A stretch of DNA of 64,000 nucleotides from Amycolatopsis sp. cg9 (GCF_041346945.1 NZ_CP166850.1:5254501-5318500), one strand, 5' to 3'. Shown: positions 46,202 to 56,987, counted from the first letter of the stretch. A program made the numbers and translations. Notes: generated from the letters alone by a model not told the origin.

Positions 46202-47308
46202 GTGCAGCTGTGCGGATTCCCGGCCGCCGAGGTCGAATTCGACCAGGCGGGTGCCGTCGTCGGCGACCGGGGCGCGGCCGTGCGGGCGCTCGCGGCCGAT
46301 CCGGCGGTCACCGACCTCGTCGTCCTCTGCCACGGCTGGAACGACGGCCCCCTGGTCGCGCGCCTGCTCTACTCCGCCCTCGCCGGGTCGATGCGCTCGG
46401 TCGCCGGCGGCGGGCCCGGCCGCCGGATCGCGTTCGCCTGCGTGCTGTGGCCGTCGCGGAAGCTCGCCGGGCCGGACACCGGCGTGCCCGAGCGCCTCGA
46501 CCTGCTGCGGGACCTCGTGCCCGGCCAGCGGCTCACCATCGACGCCGCGGCCGACCTGGTGCCGGCGCTGCCGGCCCGCGCGACCGCGCGCACGGCGTTC
46601 GCCGCCGCGCTGCTTTCGGTGGCCGCCCGCGGCGCGGACGACCACGAAGACGCCTCGACGGAGCTGTTCACGCTGCCCGGCGGCACGGTCATGGACCGGC
46701 TCGGGAAGACCGGGTTCACCGACGCGGCGACCCAGCTGCTGGACTTCCTCGCCGGCTACGAGCTGAAGGCCCGCGCCGGGGAGATCGGCGTCCGCGGCCT
46801 CGCGCCGCTGCTGGCGGCGGCCGGCGGGCCGAAGGTCCACCTCGTCGGCCACAGCTTCGGCGCCCGGCTGGTGGCCGCGGCCGCGAACGCGCTCCCGGCC
46901 GGGGCACCGGCGACACTGACCCTGCTGCAGGCGGCGTTCTCGCACTTCGCCTTTTCCGCCGACTGGGCCGGCGGCCGGGCGGGGGCGTTCCGCCGCGTCG
47001 TGGCCGAGCGGCTCGTGCGCGGGCCGATCCTGGTCACGCACTCCGCCGCCGATCTCACCGTCGGCATCCCCTACGCGATCGCGTCCCGGATCGGGGACGC
47101 GTCGAGCGCGTACGGCGGCATGGGCCACGACGGCGCCCAGCGGACCGCCGAAGCCGTCGCCGCGGGGCTGCTCCCGGTGACCGGGACCTACCGCTGGCGG
47201 CCGGGGGTGCCGCACAACCTCCGCGCGGACCGGTTCGTGCGCGGCCACACCGACGTCACCGGACCCCAGATCGCTCACGCGCTGTGGTCGGCGATCGCGG
47301 CGAGTTAG
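46202..47308 (+). CDS. Probable alpha/beta-hydrolase-fold protein of unknown role
   Basis: 368 residues from GTG 46202 with GAGGAGG upstream. The N-terminal LVVLCHGWNDGPLVARLLYS has the oxyanion-type HGWN, and KVHLVGHSFGARLVAAAANA is a serine nucleophile elbow. The region between is long and helical. The end RGHTDVTGPQIAHALW could hold the catalytic His. No secretion signal. Likely intracellular serine hydrolase; substrate unknown. Confidence 0.75.
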   Translation: MQLCGFPAAEVEFDQAGAVVGDRGAAVRALAADPAVTDLVVLCHGWNDGPLVARLLYSALAGSMRSVAGGGPGRRIAFACVLWPSRKLAGPDTGVPERLDLLRDLVPGQRLTIDAAADLVPALPARATARTAFAAALLSVAARGADDHEDASTELFTLPGGTVMDRLGKTGFTDAATQLLDFLAGYELKARAGEIGVRGLAPLLAAAGGPKVHLVGHSFGARLVAAAANALPAGAPATLTLLQAAFSHFAFSADWAGGRAGAFRRVVAERLVRGPILVTHSAADLTVGIPYAIASRIGDASSAYGGMGHDGAQRTAEAVAAGLLPVTGTYRWRPGVPHNLRADRFVRGHTDVTGPQIAHALWSAIAAS

Positions 47309-47428
47309 CGCGACCGGGTGGTTGTGCACCGGTTCACAGGTGGGCCGCATCCCATTTACGAGAGAAAGTCGAGCCCCTGCGCGCACACTGTTATCGAGAT
47401 GACGTCTTCTGGGAGGAGTGAGTCGCGC

Positions 47429-48028
47429 ATGCGCAGGCCCAGCGGACGGATCGCCCGGTTCCGGCGCCGGTTGCACCCCGGGCGCAACCCGCTGGCGCGG
47501 GCGGGCGACCGGTTCGAGTCCCTCCTGCTGCTCCTGGTGATCGCCGGCGCGCTCCTGGCCGTGCCGTTCGCGGCGGCGTTCGGCTCCGACACCTACGCCG
47601 CGCAGACCGCCCGCGCCGAGCAGGAGCGCACCACCCGCCACCCGGCGACCGCGGTGTCGCTCGCCGCGGCGCCCAGCCAGCCCTACAGCACCGACGGCGC
47701 CGGCGCCCCGGCCGACCAGACGACCGTCCAGGCCGCCTGGTTCGACGCCCGCGGCGCCCGCCACACCGGGGACGTCCTCGCCGACGCGGGCAGCCCGGCG
47801 GGCACCCGCGTCTCCGTCTGGCTCGACCAGCGCGGCGAGCTGGCCGCCGAGCCGCTCTCCGCGTCGACGTCGGCGGCCGACGGGGTCTTCGCGGCGATCC
47901 TGCTGTGGGTCGCGATCACGGGCTCCTTGGCCGGCCTCTACGGCGCCGGGCGGTTCGTCCTGGGCCGCCTCCACTCGGCGGCGTGGGACCGCGCGTGGGC
48001 CGAAGCCCGGCACGACAGCCGGTTCTGA
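47429..48028 (+). CDS. Rv1733c-like two-helix membrane protein
   Basis: 199 residues from ATG 47429 with GGGAGGAG upstream. An Arg-rich start (MRRPSGRIARFRRRL) precedes NPLARAGDRFESLLLLLVIAGALLAV, the first helix; an extracytoplasmic middle of about 110 residues with TVQAAWFDARG.RHTGDV follows, then a second helix VFAAILLWVAITGSLAGLYG. This is the actinobacterial Rv1733c family, members of which are dormancy-regulated in mycobacteria; function unknown. Confidence 0.82.
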   Translation: MRRPSGRIARFRRRLHPGRNPLARAGDRFESLLLLLVIAGALLAVPFAAAFGSDTYAAQTARAEQERTTRHPATAVSLAAAPSQPYSTDGAGAPADQTTVQAAWFDARGARHTGDVLADAGSPAGTRVSVWLDQRGELAAEPLSASTSAADGVFAAILLWVAITGSLAGLYGAGRFVLGRLHSAAWDRAWAEARHDSRF

Positions 48029-48283
48029 TCACTTCCAGCGGAAGTGCACGAACACCCGGCCGAAGTTGTCCTTGTCCTTCTCGACCCGGTGGTAGCGCGC
48101 CTTGACGTCCTTGCGCTCGAGGAACCGCAGGACGTGCTTCTTCAGCTGGCCCGACCCCTTGCCGGGGATGATCTCGACGAGCGGCGCCTTCTTGGCGACG
48201 GCTTCGTCGATGATCGCTTCGAGCGCCCGGTCGATCTCGCCGCCGCGGTTGTAGATGTCGTGCAGGTCCAGCTTGAGCTTCAC
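48029..48283 (-). CDS. Smr-domain protein
   Basis: 84 residues from GTG 48283 (GTGA overlap with the preceding metallo-hydrolase gene). Smr motifs LKLDLHDIYNRGGE and VEIIPGKGSGQLKKHVLRFL are clear, followed by the usual HFRWK end. Smr domains bind or nick nucleic acids; stand-alone small versions are common in actinomycetes and their role is unclear. Confidence 0.88.
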   Translation of the reverse strand: MKLKLDLHDIYNRGGEIDRALEAIIDEAVAKKAPLVEIIPGKGSGQLKKHVLRFLERKDVKARYHRVEKDKDNFGRVFVHFRWK

Positions 48284-49341
48284 AGCGCCTGCCACCAGCC
48301 GTCCACCGGCGGCGGCGCGGCCGCGTCGATGCGCTCGCCCGGGCGGGGGACCGCCAGCGCCAGGTCGGCCGCCTTCGCTTCGCGCCACACGCGGTCCGCC
48401 GGCTCACCCCACGGGTGCATCGCGAGCTGGAACGTCGCCCAGTGCACCGGGACCAGCAGTTTCGCCCGCACGTCGAGGCCCGCCGCGACGCCTTCCTCCG
48501 GCGTCATGTGGATGTCCGGCCAGAGCGGGGCGTACGCGCCGATCTGGATCAGGGCGACGTCGAACGGGCCGTGCTCCTCGCCGATCTTCGCGAACCCGTC
48601 GAAATAGCCCGTGTCGCCGCTGTAGAACACGCGGTGCTCGGGCCCGAGCAGCGCCCACGACGTCCAAAGCGTGCTGTCGTTCGAGATGCCGCGGCCCGAG
48701 AAGTGCTGGGCCGGCGTCGCGACGAACCGGATGCCCGCCACCGTGGCTTCCTCGCGCCAGTCGAGCTCGATGATCCGCGATTCCGGGACGCGCCAGCGTT
48801 CGAGGTGGGCACCCACCCCGAGCGGCACCAGGAACGGCGCCGTCGTCGACGCGACCAGTTCGCGGACGGTCGCCAGGTCCAGGTGGTCGTAGTGGTCGTG
48901 CGAGATGACCACCGCGTCGATCCGGCCGAGGCCCGCCAGCGGCACCGGGGGCTCGTGCAGCCGCCGCGGGCCGGCGAACGCCGCGGGGGACACCCGCTCG
49001 CTCCACACCGGGTCGAGCAGCACGCGGGCGCCGTCGAGCTCGACCAGGGCGGACGCGTGGCCGTACCAGGTCAGGTGCAGGCCCTCGGCCGATTCGACCG
49101 GCGCGCCGGCGACCAGCGGTACCGCACCGCCCGGTTTGCGCAGTTCGCGGTGCTCGCCGAAGAACATCTCGCGGAAGATGGTCCGCATCGCCGCCGCCGT
49201 CATCGGGTGGCGCGGCGCCGCGTTGCGGAACACCTTCCCGTCGAACTGCGGCGACGAGCGCACCCGCTCGGCCCGCGCCCCGGCCGCCTTCGCGCCGAAC
49301 GCCGCCGGCAGGTCCCGGAGGGTCGCGATCGTCTTCCTCAT
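48280..49341 (-). CDS. Metallo-beta-lactamase-fold hydrolase, NAPE-PLD/UlaG-like
   Basis: 353 residues. Metal-binding motif VVISHDHYDHLDLATV, preceded by TWYGHASALVELDGARVLLDPVWSERVSP and followed by TPAQHFSGRG, VFYSGDTGYFDGFAKIGE and VPVHWATFQLAMHPW. This pattern is the NAPE-PLD-like branch, phosphodiesterases acting on lipid-like or small phosphodiesters. Coupled to the Smr gene. Confidence 0.9.
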   Translation of the reverse strand: MRKTIATLRDLPAAFGAKAAGARAERVRSSPQFDGKVFRNAAPRHPMTAAAMRTIFREMFFGEHRELRKPGGAVPLVAGAPVESAEGLHLTWYGHASALVELDGARVLLDPVWSERVSPAAFAGPRRLHEPPVPLAGLGRIDAVVISHDHYDHLDLATVRELVASTTAPFLVPLGVGAHLERWRVPESRIIELDWREEATVAGIRFVATPAQHFSGRGISNDSTLWTSWALLGPEHRVFYSGDTGYFDGFAKIGEEHGPFDVALIQIGAYAPLWPDIHMTPEEGVAAGLDVRAKLLVPVHWATFQLAMHPWGEPADRVWREAKAADLALAVPRPGERIDAAAPPPVDGWWQAL

Positions 49342-49351
49342 GCTGCCGAGT

Positions 49352-50368
49352 CTACGAACGGTTCCTGAGAGGCGCCCCAGCTTCATGCAGGTGGGTGAGC
49401 GCCTGCCGGTAGGACTCGGCCAGGCTCGTCTGCAGGTAGGGGACCCCGAGCTCGGCGCAGTAGGCCTGGACGATCGGCTGCGCCCGCCGCAGGTGCGGCG
49501 ACGGCATGCTCGGGAACAGGTGGTGCTCGATCTGGTAGTTGAGCCCGCCGAGCGCGACGTCGGTGACGAGGCCGCCGCGGACGTTGCGCGACGTCAGCAC
49601 CTGCTTGCGCAGGAAGTCGAGCTGGGCCGGCCCGGTCAGCGTCGGCATGCCCTTGTGGTTCGGCGCGAAGATCGATCCCATGTAGACACCCCACAGTCCT
49701 TGGTGGACGGCGAAGAAGAGCAGCGCCATGCCGGGCGAGAGCACGGTGAACAGCGCGCCGAAGTACAGGACGTGGTGCGCGGCGAGCAGCGCGGCTTCGG
49801 TCTTGCGGTGGCGCAGCCCCGGTTTCCGCACCGCGCGGATCCCCGACCAGTGCAGGTTCAGCCCTTCGAGGGTGAGCAGCGGGAAGAACAGGAACGCCTG
49901 GTACCGCCCGATGAACCGCGCCACCCCGCGGCTGGCGCGCGCCTGGTCCTTCGACCACACCAGGATGTCCGGGTCGACGTCGGGGTCGAGCTCCTCGTGG
50001 TTCGGGTTGGCGTGGTGGCGGGTGTGCTTGTCCATCCACCAGCCGTAGCTCATCCCGACCCCGAGGTTCCCGGCGAGCATCCCGGCGGCCTCGGTGGGGC
50101 GCCGGCGCCGGAACACCTGCTTGTGCGCGAGGTCGTGGGAGAGCAGCGCGATCTGCCCGAACAGGAAGGCCTGGAAGACGGCTACACCGAGCTGCCACCA
50201 GGAGTTCCCGAGCAGCGCGAAGGCCACCCACCCGGCGGCGAAGAGCCCGGCGACGACGGCGGTCCGGACGGCGTAGTAGCCGGGCCGGCGCGCCATGAGC
50301 CCGGCGGCGGAGATGCGGTGGCTCAGCCGGGCGAAGTCGCTGCCGACGTGATTCTCTGTGGTGGTCAC
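49352..50368 (-). CDS. Membrane fatty-acid desaturase (acyl-CoA/acyl-lipid type)
   Basis: 338 residues from GTG 50368. Three histidine boxes bind the di-iron site: HDLAHK, HTRHH and QIEHHLF. Four to five membrane helices surround them. Resembles actinobacterial DesA3-like stearoyl-CoA desaturases that make oleate-type chains. The downstream metallo-hydrolase starts 10 bp after it. Confidence 0.92.
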   Translation of the reverse strand: MTTTENHVGSDFARLSHRISAAGLMARRPGYYAVRTAVVAGLFAAGWVAFALLGNSWWQLGVAVFQAFLFGQIALLSHDLAHKQVFRRRRPTEAAGMLAGNLGVGMSYGWWMDKHTRHHANPNHEELDPDVDPDILVWSKDQARASRGVARFIGRYQAFLFFPLLTLEGLNLHWSGIRAVRKPGLRHRKTEAALLAAHHVLYFGALFTVLSPGMALLFFAVHQGLWGVYMGSIFAPNHKGMPTLTGPAQLDFLRKQVLTSRNVRGGLVTDVALGGLNYQIEHHLFPSMPSPHLRRAQPIVQAYCAELGVPYLQTSLAESYRQALTHLHEAGAPLRNRS

Positions 50369-50461
50369 GCACCCGAGTCTTCGCGACGGCGGCGCCTGAC
50401 GGAATGCGGTGGGCTCCCGGCACTTTCGGGGGGCCAGCCCTACCGGCCACGCTGGTATACG

Positions 50462-50518
50462 AGCACCCCGATGTGGCGTTCGGTGCGCTCAACGCACCGA
50501 ACGCCACATCGGGGTGCT
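50462..50518. repeat. Family B intergenic palindrome, copy 2
   Basis: A perfect 26-bp inverted repeat: 50462-50487 and 50493-50518, loop CTCAA. Its GTGGCGTTCGGTGCG core is shared with copy 1 at 25829-25912. It begins just 5 bp beyond the stop of the UvrA-like gene and lies upstream of the desaturase. Confidence 0.9.
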
Positions 50519-50522
50519 TCGG

Positions 50523-52901
<2,379 letters not shown>

Positions 52902-52927
52902 CGGGGTTCTCCAGCTTTTCGGTGGGA

Positions 52928-53341
52928 TCAGCGCACTTCTTGGATGCGGACGAGGTTGCCCGCGGGGTCGCGGAAGGAACAGTCGCGGATGCCCCACGGC
53001 TGGTCGGTCGGCTCCTGGACGACTTCGGCGGCGCCGGCCTGGACCCGCTCGAAGGTGCCGTCCAGGTCGTCGGTGGCCAGGTTGACCGCCGCGAAGCTGC
53101 CCTTGGCCATCATTTCGGTGACGGTGCGGCGTTCTTCGTCGGACAGGCCCGCGTAAGCGGCGCCCGTCGGCTGCAGGACGAGCGCGGTGTCGGGCTGGTC
53201 CGGGAGACCGATCGTGAGCCAGTGCTGGCCGCCGTAATCGACGTCGTTGCGCACTTCGAAGCCGAGGGTGTCGCGGTAAAAGGCCAGCGAAGCTTCGTGG
53301 TCGTGGTGGGGGAGGAACGTCTGGTGAATGGTGAGGTTCAT
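52928..53341 (-). CDS. VOC-family (glyoxalase/bleomycin-resistance) protein, copy 1
   Basis: 137 residues, one VOC domain: LPHHDHEASLAFYRDTLGFE, LTIGLPDQPDTALVL, FAAVNLATDDLDGTF and DCSFRDPAGNLVRIQEVR. About 70% of the positions read the same as in the VOC protein at 54824-55234 by eye. Members bind metals or small toxic ligands. Six bp from the truncated AraC gene and 26 bp from the UvrA-like gene. Confidence 0.9.
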   Translation of the reverse strand: MNLTIHQTFLPHHDHEASLAFYRDTLGFEVRNDVDYGGQHWLTIGLPDQPDTALVLQPTGAAYAGLSDEERRTVTEMMAKGSFAAVNLATDDLDGTFERVQAGAAEVVQEPTDQPWGIRDCSFRDPAGNLVRIQEVR

Positions 53342-53346
53342 GGGAA

Positions 53347-53604
53347 TCACGCTACTTTCGGCCGCGGGGCCGGGGCTTCTCGATTCCTGACCGCTTCGGC
53401 GGCCCGCCGGTAATCGTGCGGGGAAAGGCCGTAAGCCTCCCGGAACCGGCGGACGAATTGCGCGACCGGCATCGCCGCGTCGCGCGCCAGCGCTTCGACG
53501 TCGAGCGGCCGCGCGCATTCACGGTCGATGCGATCGCGGACGCGGCGCAGCAGCGCCAGCTCGCCCAGGTGCTTTCGCGCGGCGGCGGCGAGGCTCAGGC
53601 ACAT
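53347..53604 (-). CDS. Truncated AraC-type regulator retaining only the first helix-turn-helix
   Basis: 85 residues, ATG 53604 with AAGGGG upstream, overlapping the MFS stop by 10 bp. It aligns with the full-length AraC protein at 55245-55688 over HLGELALLRRVRDRIDRE to FREAYGLSPHDY and again at the tail (VRNREAPAP versus IRNREARPQ), but about 55 residues carrying the second HTH are missing. The internal deletion kept the frame. It may be a decaying duplicate, or a dominant-negative or small DNA-binding protein. Confidence 0.75.
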   Translation of the reverse strand: MCLSLAAAARKHLGELALLRRVRDRIDRECARPLDVEALARDAAMPVAQFVRRFREAYGLSPHDYRRAAEAVRNREAPAPRPKVA

Positions 53605-54827
53605 GTCGGTTCCCCTTCCGGTGTGCGGCCGAGCACCGCCCGGGCCGCGATCGGGAGCAGCAGGAGGGTCAGCACCCCGGACAGCACCAGCCCGCCGGTG
53701 CTGCCGGCCAGCTCGACCAGCGGCCCGCCCAGCGCGAGGCCCAGCGGGGCGGCCACGGTCGCGCCGGTCGTCCAGAGCGTGACGACCGGCTGCTGTTCAT
53801 CGGGTGCCAGCCCGGATTGCAGGAAGCTGTAGGCGACCGGCGTGAACGGCGCGTACACCAGGCCGCCCAGGCCGAAGACGAGCAGCGCCACGGTCAGGTC
53901 GCCGGTCAGCGCGAGGCCGATCGGGCACAGCGCCCACAGCCCGATGATCGCGACCAGCAGCGGCCGCTGCGGCAGGTTCCGCAGCCGGCTGACCAGCGCG
54001 GCCCCGAGGAACGCGCCCGCACCGAGCGCACCCCAGAGCCACCCCAGCCCGGTGGCGCCGGCGTGCAGCGTCCCGCTCACGTACAGCGGGAGCGCCACTT
54101 CGATGGGCATGTAGAGGAAGTTGAAGAAGAACTCGACGACGAGCAGCCGCGCGGCCACCGGACGGCGGCGCAGGATCCGCCACCCGGAGCTTTCCGGCCG
54201 CCCGGGGGCCTCGGCGGGCTGGGGGACGCACGCCAGGGTGGCCGCCAGCAGGACCAGCGCGCCGCACGCGTCGAGGAGCAGCGCGAGGCTCGCGCCCGCG
54301 GTGGCCACGACGATCCCGCCGAGCACCGGCCCGGCGATGTAGAGCGCGAACGTCGTGTTCAGGCCGAGCAGCCCGTTGACCGAGAACCGCCCGGCCTCGC
54401 CCGCGGCCGCCGTCGCCAGCACCCGGCGGCCGCTCGCCCCGGCCAGCCGGAACGTGGCGCCGAAGAAGAGCCCGGCGAGCAGCACCGGCAGGGTCAGCGT
54501 GCCGGTGGCGGCCAGGACGCCGAGCGCGGCGAACGTCAGCGACCGCAGCACGCAGTCGGCGACGAGCAGCGTCCGCGGCGGCACGCGCACCCGGCCCAGC
54601 CCGATGGCCAGCGCCAGCGCGGTGGAGAGCACGAACGGCGCCGCCTCCACGAGCCCGATGGCGATCGCCTTCGGCACGCCGCCGTGCAGCGACAGCGTCT
54701 GCACCGGCATGGCGACCAGCAGCATGCCCGTGCCGACGTTGGCCAGGAGGTCCCCCAGGAGCAGACCGGCGATCCGCCGGTCGCGCAGCACTTCGCGGTA
54801 GCCGTGCGCCGCCGCGGTCGTGGTCAG
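53595..54827 (-). CDS. MFS transporter (drug efflux type)
   Basis: About 410 residues and 12 hydrophobic helices. Start: the frame contains no ATG; CTG 54827 would overlap the VOC stop as CTGA, and GTG 54791 is the next candidate, so the start is uncertain. Family-like stretches: RDRRIAGLLLGDLLANVGTGM, LLAGLFFGATFRLAGASGRRV and FNFLYMPIEVALPLYVSGTL. Probably exports a small molecule, with the VOC, AraC and UvrA-like neighbours suggesting a resistance cassette. Confidence 0.83.
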   Translation of the reverse strand: MTTTAAAHGYREVLRDRRIAGLLLGDLLANVGTGMLLVAMPVQTLSLHGGVPKAIAIGLVEAAPFVLSTALALAIGLGRVRVPPRTLLVADCVLRSLTFAALGVLAATGTLTLPVLLAGLFFGATFRLAGASGRRVLATAAAGEAGRFSVNGLLGLNTTFALYIAGPVLGGIVVATAGASLALLLDACGALVLLAATLACVPQPAEAPGRPESSGWRILRRRPVAARLLVVEFFFNFLYMPIEVALPLYVSGTLHAGATGLGWLWGALGAGAFLGAALVSRLRNLPQRPLLVAIIGLWALCPIGLALTGDLTVALLVFGLGGLVYAPFTPVAYSFLQSGLAPDEQQPVVTLWTTGATVAAPLGLALGGPLVELAGSTGGLVLSGVLTLLLLPIAARAVLGRTPEGEPTCA

Positions 54828-55234
54828 CGCAGTTCCTGGATGCGCAGCAGGTTGCCGGCGGGGTCGCGGAAGGAGCAGTCGCGGACGCCGTAGGGCTGGT
54901 CGATCGGCTCCTGGACGACTTCGGCGTTGCCCGCCTGCAGCTTCGCGAACAAGGCGTCGAGGTCCTTGGTGGCCAGGTTGACCCCGGCGTAGGTGCCCTT
55001 CGCCATCATCTCGCCGATCATGCGGCGCTCGTCGTCGGTCAGCCCCGGCGTCGCGGTCGGCGGCGTCAGCACGATCGCGGTGTCCGGCTGGTTCGGCGGG
55101 CCGATGGTGATCCACTGCAGGCCGCCGTACTTGACGTTCTGGCGGACCTCGAAGCCGAGCAGGTCGCGGTAGAAGGCGAGCGAGGCTTCCGGGTCGGTGT
55201 GGGGGAGGAAGCTCGAGTGAATGGTGACGTCCAT
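54824..55234 (-). CDS. VOC-family (glyoxalase/bleomycin-resistance) protein, copy 2
   Basis: 136 residues. Start chosen at ATG 55234 to match copy 1 (MDVTIHSSFLPH versus MNLTIHQTFLPH); GTG 55243 is possible. Same landmarks as copy 1, including EASLAFYRDLLGFE, VVQEPIDQPYGVRDCSFRDP and NLLRIQELR. The VOC-AraC pair is duplicated on both sides of the MFS gene. Confidence 0.9.
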   Translation of the reverse strand: MDVTIHSSFLPHTDPEASLAFYRDLLGFEVRQNVKYGGLQWITIGPPNQPDTAIVLTPPTATPGLTDDERRMIGEMMAKGTYAGVNLATKDLDALFAKLQAGNAEVVQEPIDQPYGVRDCSFRDPAGNLLRIQELR

Positions 55235-55244
55235 GGCCGTCACA

Positions 55245-55688
55245 CTATGTGTGCGCCTGCGGTCGCGCTTCTCGATTCCTGATCGGTCTGGTGACCTGTT
55301 TGGCCACGCACGGCGGCATCCCGACGGTCGCCTCGGCCTGCTGCTCGCGGTAGACGCTCGGGGGCATGCCCACCAGCTCGGCGAACCGGGTGCTGAAGGT
55401 GCCGAGCGACGAGAACCCGACGGTGAAGCAGACCTCGGTGACGCTCAGCTCGCCCTTCCGCAGCAGCGCCATCGCCCGTTCGATCCGCCGCGTCATGAGG
55501 TACGAATACGGTGACTCTCCGTAGGCCTTCCGGAACTGCCGGCTGAGGTGCCCGGCCGACATGTTCACCCCGCTCGCGAGCGCCTCGACGTCGAGCGGCT
55601 GCGCGTACTCGCGGTCGATCCGGTCCCGGACGCGGCGAAGCAGCGCGAGGTCGCGCAGGTACTGCGCCGAGGCGGCGGTGCTGGTCAC
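55245..55688 (-). CDS. AraC-family regulator (HTH domain only)
   Basis: 147 residues from GTG 55688 (GTG 55706 is an alternative). Both helix-turn-helix motifs are present: VDVEALASG-like LDVEALASGVNMSAGHLSRQ and VTEVCFTVGFSSLGTFSTRF. There is no ligand-binding domain, only about 30 leading residues. First gene of the operon running leftward to the UvrA-like gene; probably its local regulator. Confidence 0.88.
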   Translation of the reverse strand: MTSTAASAQYLRDLALLRRVRDRIDREYAQPLDVEALASGVNMSAGHLSRQFRKAYGESPYSYLMTRRIERAMALLRKGELSVTEVCFTVGFSSLGTFSTRFAELVGMPPSVYREQQAEATVGMPPCVAKQVTRPIRNREARPQAHT

Positions 55689-55730
55689 CCCGGAATCGTG
55701 CCACACCGGACGGCCGGCGCGGAGCGAATC

Positions 55731-55781
55731 GGACCCGCCCGGGCGGCGCGGACCCGCCCGGGCGGCGCGGACCCGCCCGGG
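55731..55781. repeat. 19-bp tandem repeat, 2.7 copies
   Basis: Unit GGACCCGCCCGGGCGGCGC starting at 55731, 55750 and (partial) 55769. Each unit contains the self-complementary CCGCCCGGGCGG, so the array can fold. It lies upstream of the AraC gene. Confidence 0.85.
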
Positions 55782-55840
55782 TCAGCGGAGCGCGGCGGTC
55801 AAGACGGCGTCCCTGGTCCGGTGACACCGGCTCCGCCGAG

Positions 55841-55893
55841 GTCGCGAATGACTCATTGGGGACCTCCGAGGTCCCCAATGAGTCATTCGCGAC
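55841..55893. repeat. Family C palindrome: perfect 26-bp inverted repeat
   Basis: 55841-55866 and 55868-55893 are exact reverse complements around a single C. The core contains AATGACTCATTGGGGACC. Size and perfection match family B copy 2, but the sequence is unrelated. It lies between two leftward genes, behind the LysR stop. Confidence 0.9.
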
Positions 55894-56045
55894 ACCACAG
55901 CAGCCGTCACCACCCGACCTCAGCGGCAACACCGGCCCGAAAGCGTCATGGACGGGTCGTTCACCGCGCCCGCCGTCAAGACACCGCCGACCGAGCCGCC
56001 GCGACTTCGCCGGGGCCCTGTCGTCCGGACGCGGCGGCGCTGCGG

Positions 56046-56924
56046 TCAGCGGAGTGCGGTGGTGATCGTCTCCCGCAGCCAGCGTTGCGGGGGGTCCGCG
56101 TCGAGCCGCGCGTGCCAGGACAGCCGTACCTCCACCTCCGGCAGCTCCGCCGGGACCGGGAACCAGCGCAGCCCCAGCGCCGGGCCGTGCTGCTCGGCCA
56201 GGCGCTGGGGGAGCAGGCCCACGTAGTCGCTGGACGAGACCACCAGCGCGGCCACCGCGGACGTCGGCACGACCGCGGCCACCCGGCGGTGCAGGCCCGC
56301 CGCCGCGAGGACGTCGTCCAGGGGGCCGCGGGCCCGGCCGCGCCGGGACGCCGAGACGTGCGGGTAGCGGCACAGCTGCGCCAGCGTCGGACGGCGGTGC
56401 CCGCCCAGCGGGCTGTCCGCGCGCACCGCCGCGACCAGGCGTTCGCGGTAGAGCACGGCGCTGTGGATGTCCGGCGCCGCGTGCTCGCCCACGCCGATGT
56501 CCAGGTCGATCGAGCCGTCGCGGAGCGCCTCCGCGCTTTCCGTGCCCTCCGCGACGAAGCGCAGCGTGACGCCGGGCGCGGCCGCCGCCGTCGCTTCGGC
56601 CGCCGCGGTCGCCAGGGTGGCCGCCACGCCGTCGTTGATGCGGATGGTGAACGTGCGCTCGAGGTCGGCGATCGCCACCTCGGTGCTGATCAGCGCCGAC
56701 GCCTCCTCCAGCAGCGACCGCACGCGCGGCGCGGTGCGCAGCGCGAACGGCGTCGGGGCCATCCCGCGCCCGGCGCGCACCAGGATCGGGTCGTTCATCG
56801 CCCGCCGCAGGCGGCCCAGCGCGCGGCTCGTCGCCGGGATGGACAAGTTCAGGCGCTCGGCCGCGGCCGTGACGCTCCCTTCCCGCAGCAGCGCGTCGAA
56901 CACGCGCAGGAGGTTCAAGTCCAT
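56046..56924 (-). CDS. LysR-family transcriptional regulator
   Basis: 292 residues from ATG 56924. HTH: MDLNLLRVFDALLREGSVTA then AAERLNLSIPATSRALGRLR; the effector domain follows with FTIRINDGVAATLA and DGSIDLDIGVGEHAAPDIHS. Divergent from the DHA2-type exporter, which it probably controls through the 6-bp inverted repeat in the 76-bp gap. Confidence 0.92.
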   Translation of the reverse strand: MDLNLLRVFDALLREGSVTAAAERLNLSIPATSRALGRLRRAMNDPILVRAGRGMAPTPFALRTAPRVRSLLEEASALISTEVAIADLERTFTIRINDGVAATLATAAAEATAAAAPGVTLRFVAEGTESAEALRDGSIDLDIGVGEHAAPDIHSAVLYRERLVAAVRADSPLGGHRRPTLAQLCRYPHVSASRRGRARGPLDDVLAAAGLHRRVAAVVPTSAVAALVVSSSDYVGLLPQRLAEQHGPALGLRWFPVPAELPEVEVRLSWHARLDADPPQRWLRETITTALR

Positions 56925-56936
56925 GGATTGCACTGT

Positions 56937-56964
56937 ACGCAAACCTGCATTGACGAAGTTGCGT
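56937..56964. promoter_or_regulatory. Possible LysR-binding site
   Basis: ACGCAA at 56937-56942 and TTGCGT at 56959-56964 form a 6-bp inverted repeat with 16-bp spacing in the divergent lysR/MFS gap, a geometry common for LysR-type activation sites. Confidence 0.45.
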
Positions 56965-56987
56965 GGCACGCCACCCCACGGCGTCCT

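Larger units (their letters stand above)
55689..56045. other. Intergenic region with repeats and a possible LysR 3' relic
   Basis: No gene is apparent in these 357 bp. It holds a GC-rich tandem repeat (55731-55781), a perfect long palindrome (55841-55893), and between them a stretch which on the minus strand reads HRTRDAVLTAALR then stop (ending at 55782), resembling the LRETITTALR end of the neighbouring LysR protein. The 150 bp next to the LysR stop contain nothing I can name. Confidence 0.5.

Noticed and set aside
46074..46766. Plus-strand frame beginning inside family A copy 2
   Set aside because: It is out of frame with the hydrolase motifs HGWN and GHSFG, which belong to the GTG 46202 gene.
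49383..50507. Alternative frame overlapping the desaturase
   Set aside because: It runs into the family B palindrome and lacks any conserved motif, whereas the chosen frame has all three histidine boxes.
55981..56045. Short plus-strand frame in the AraC-LysR gap
   Set aside because: No ribosome site, no hydrophobic or domain pattern; overlaps the 3' end of the LysR gene.
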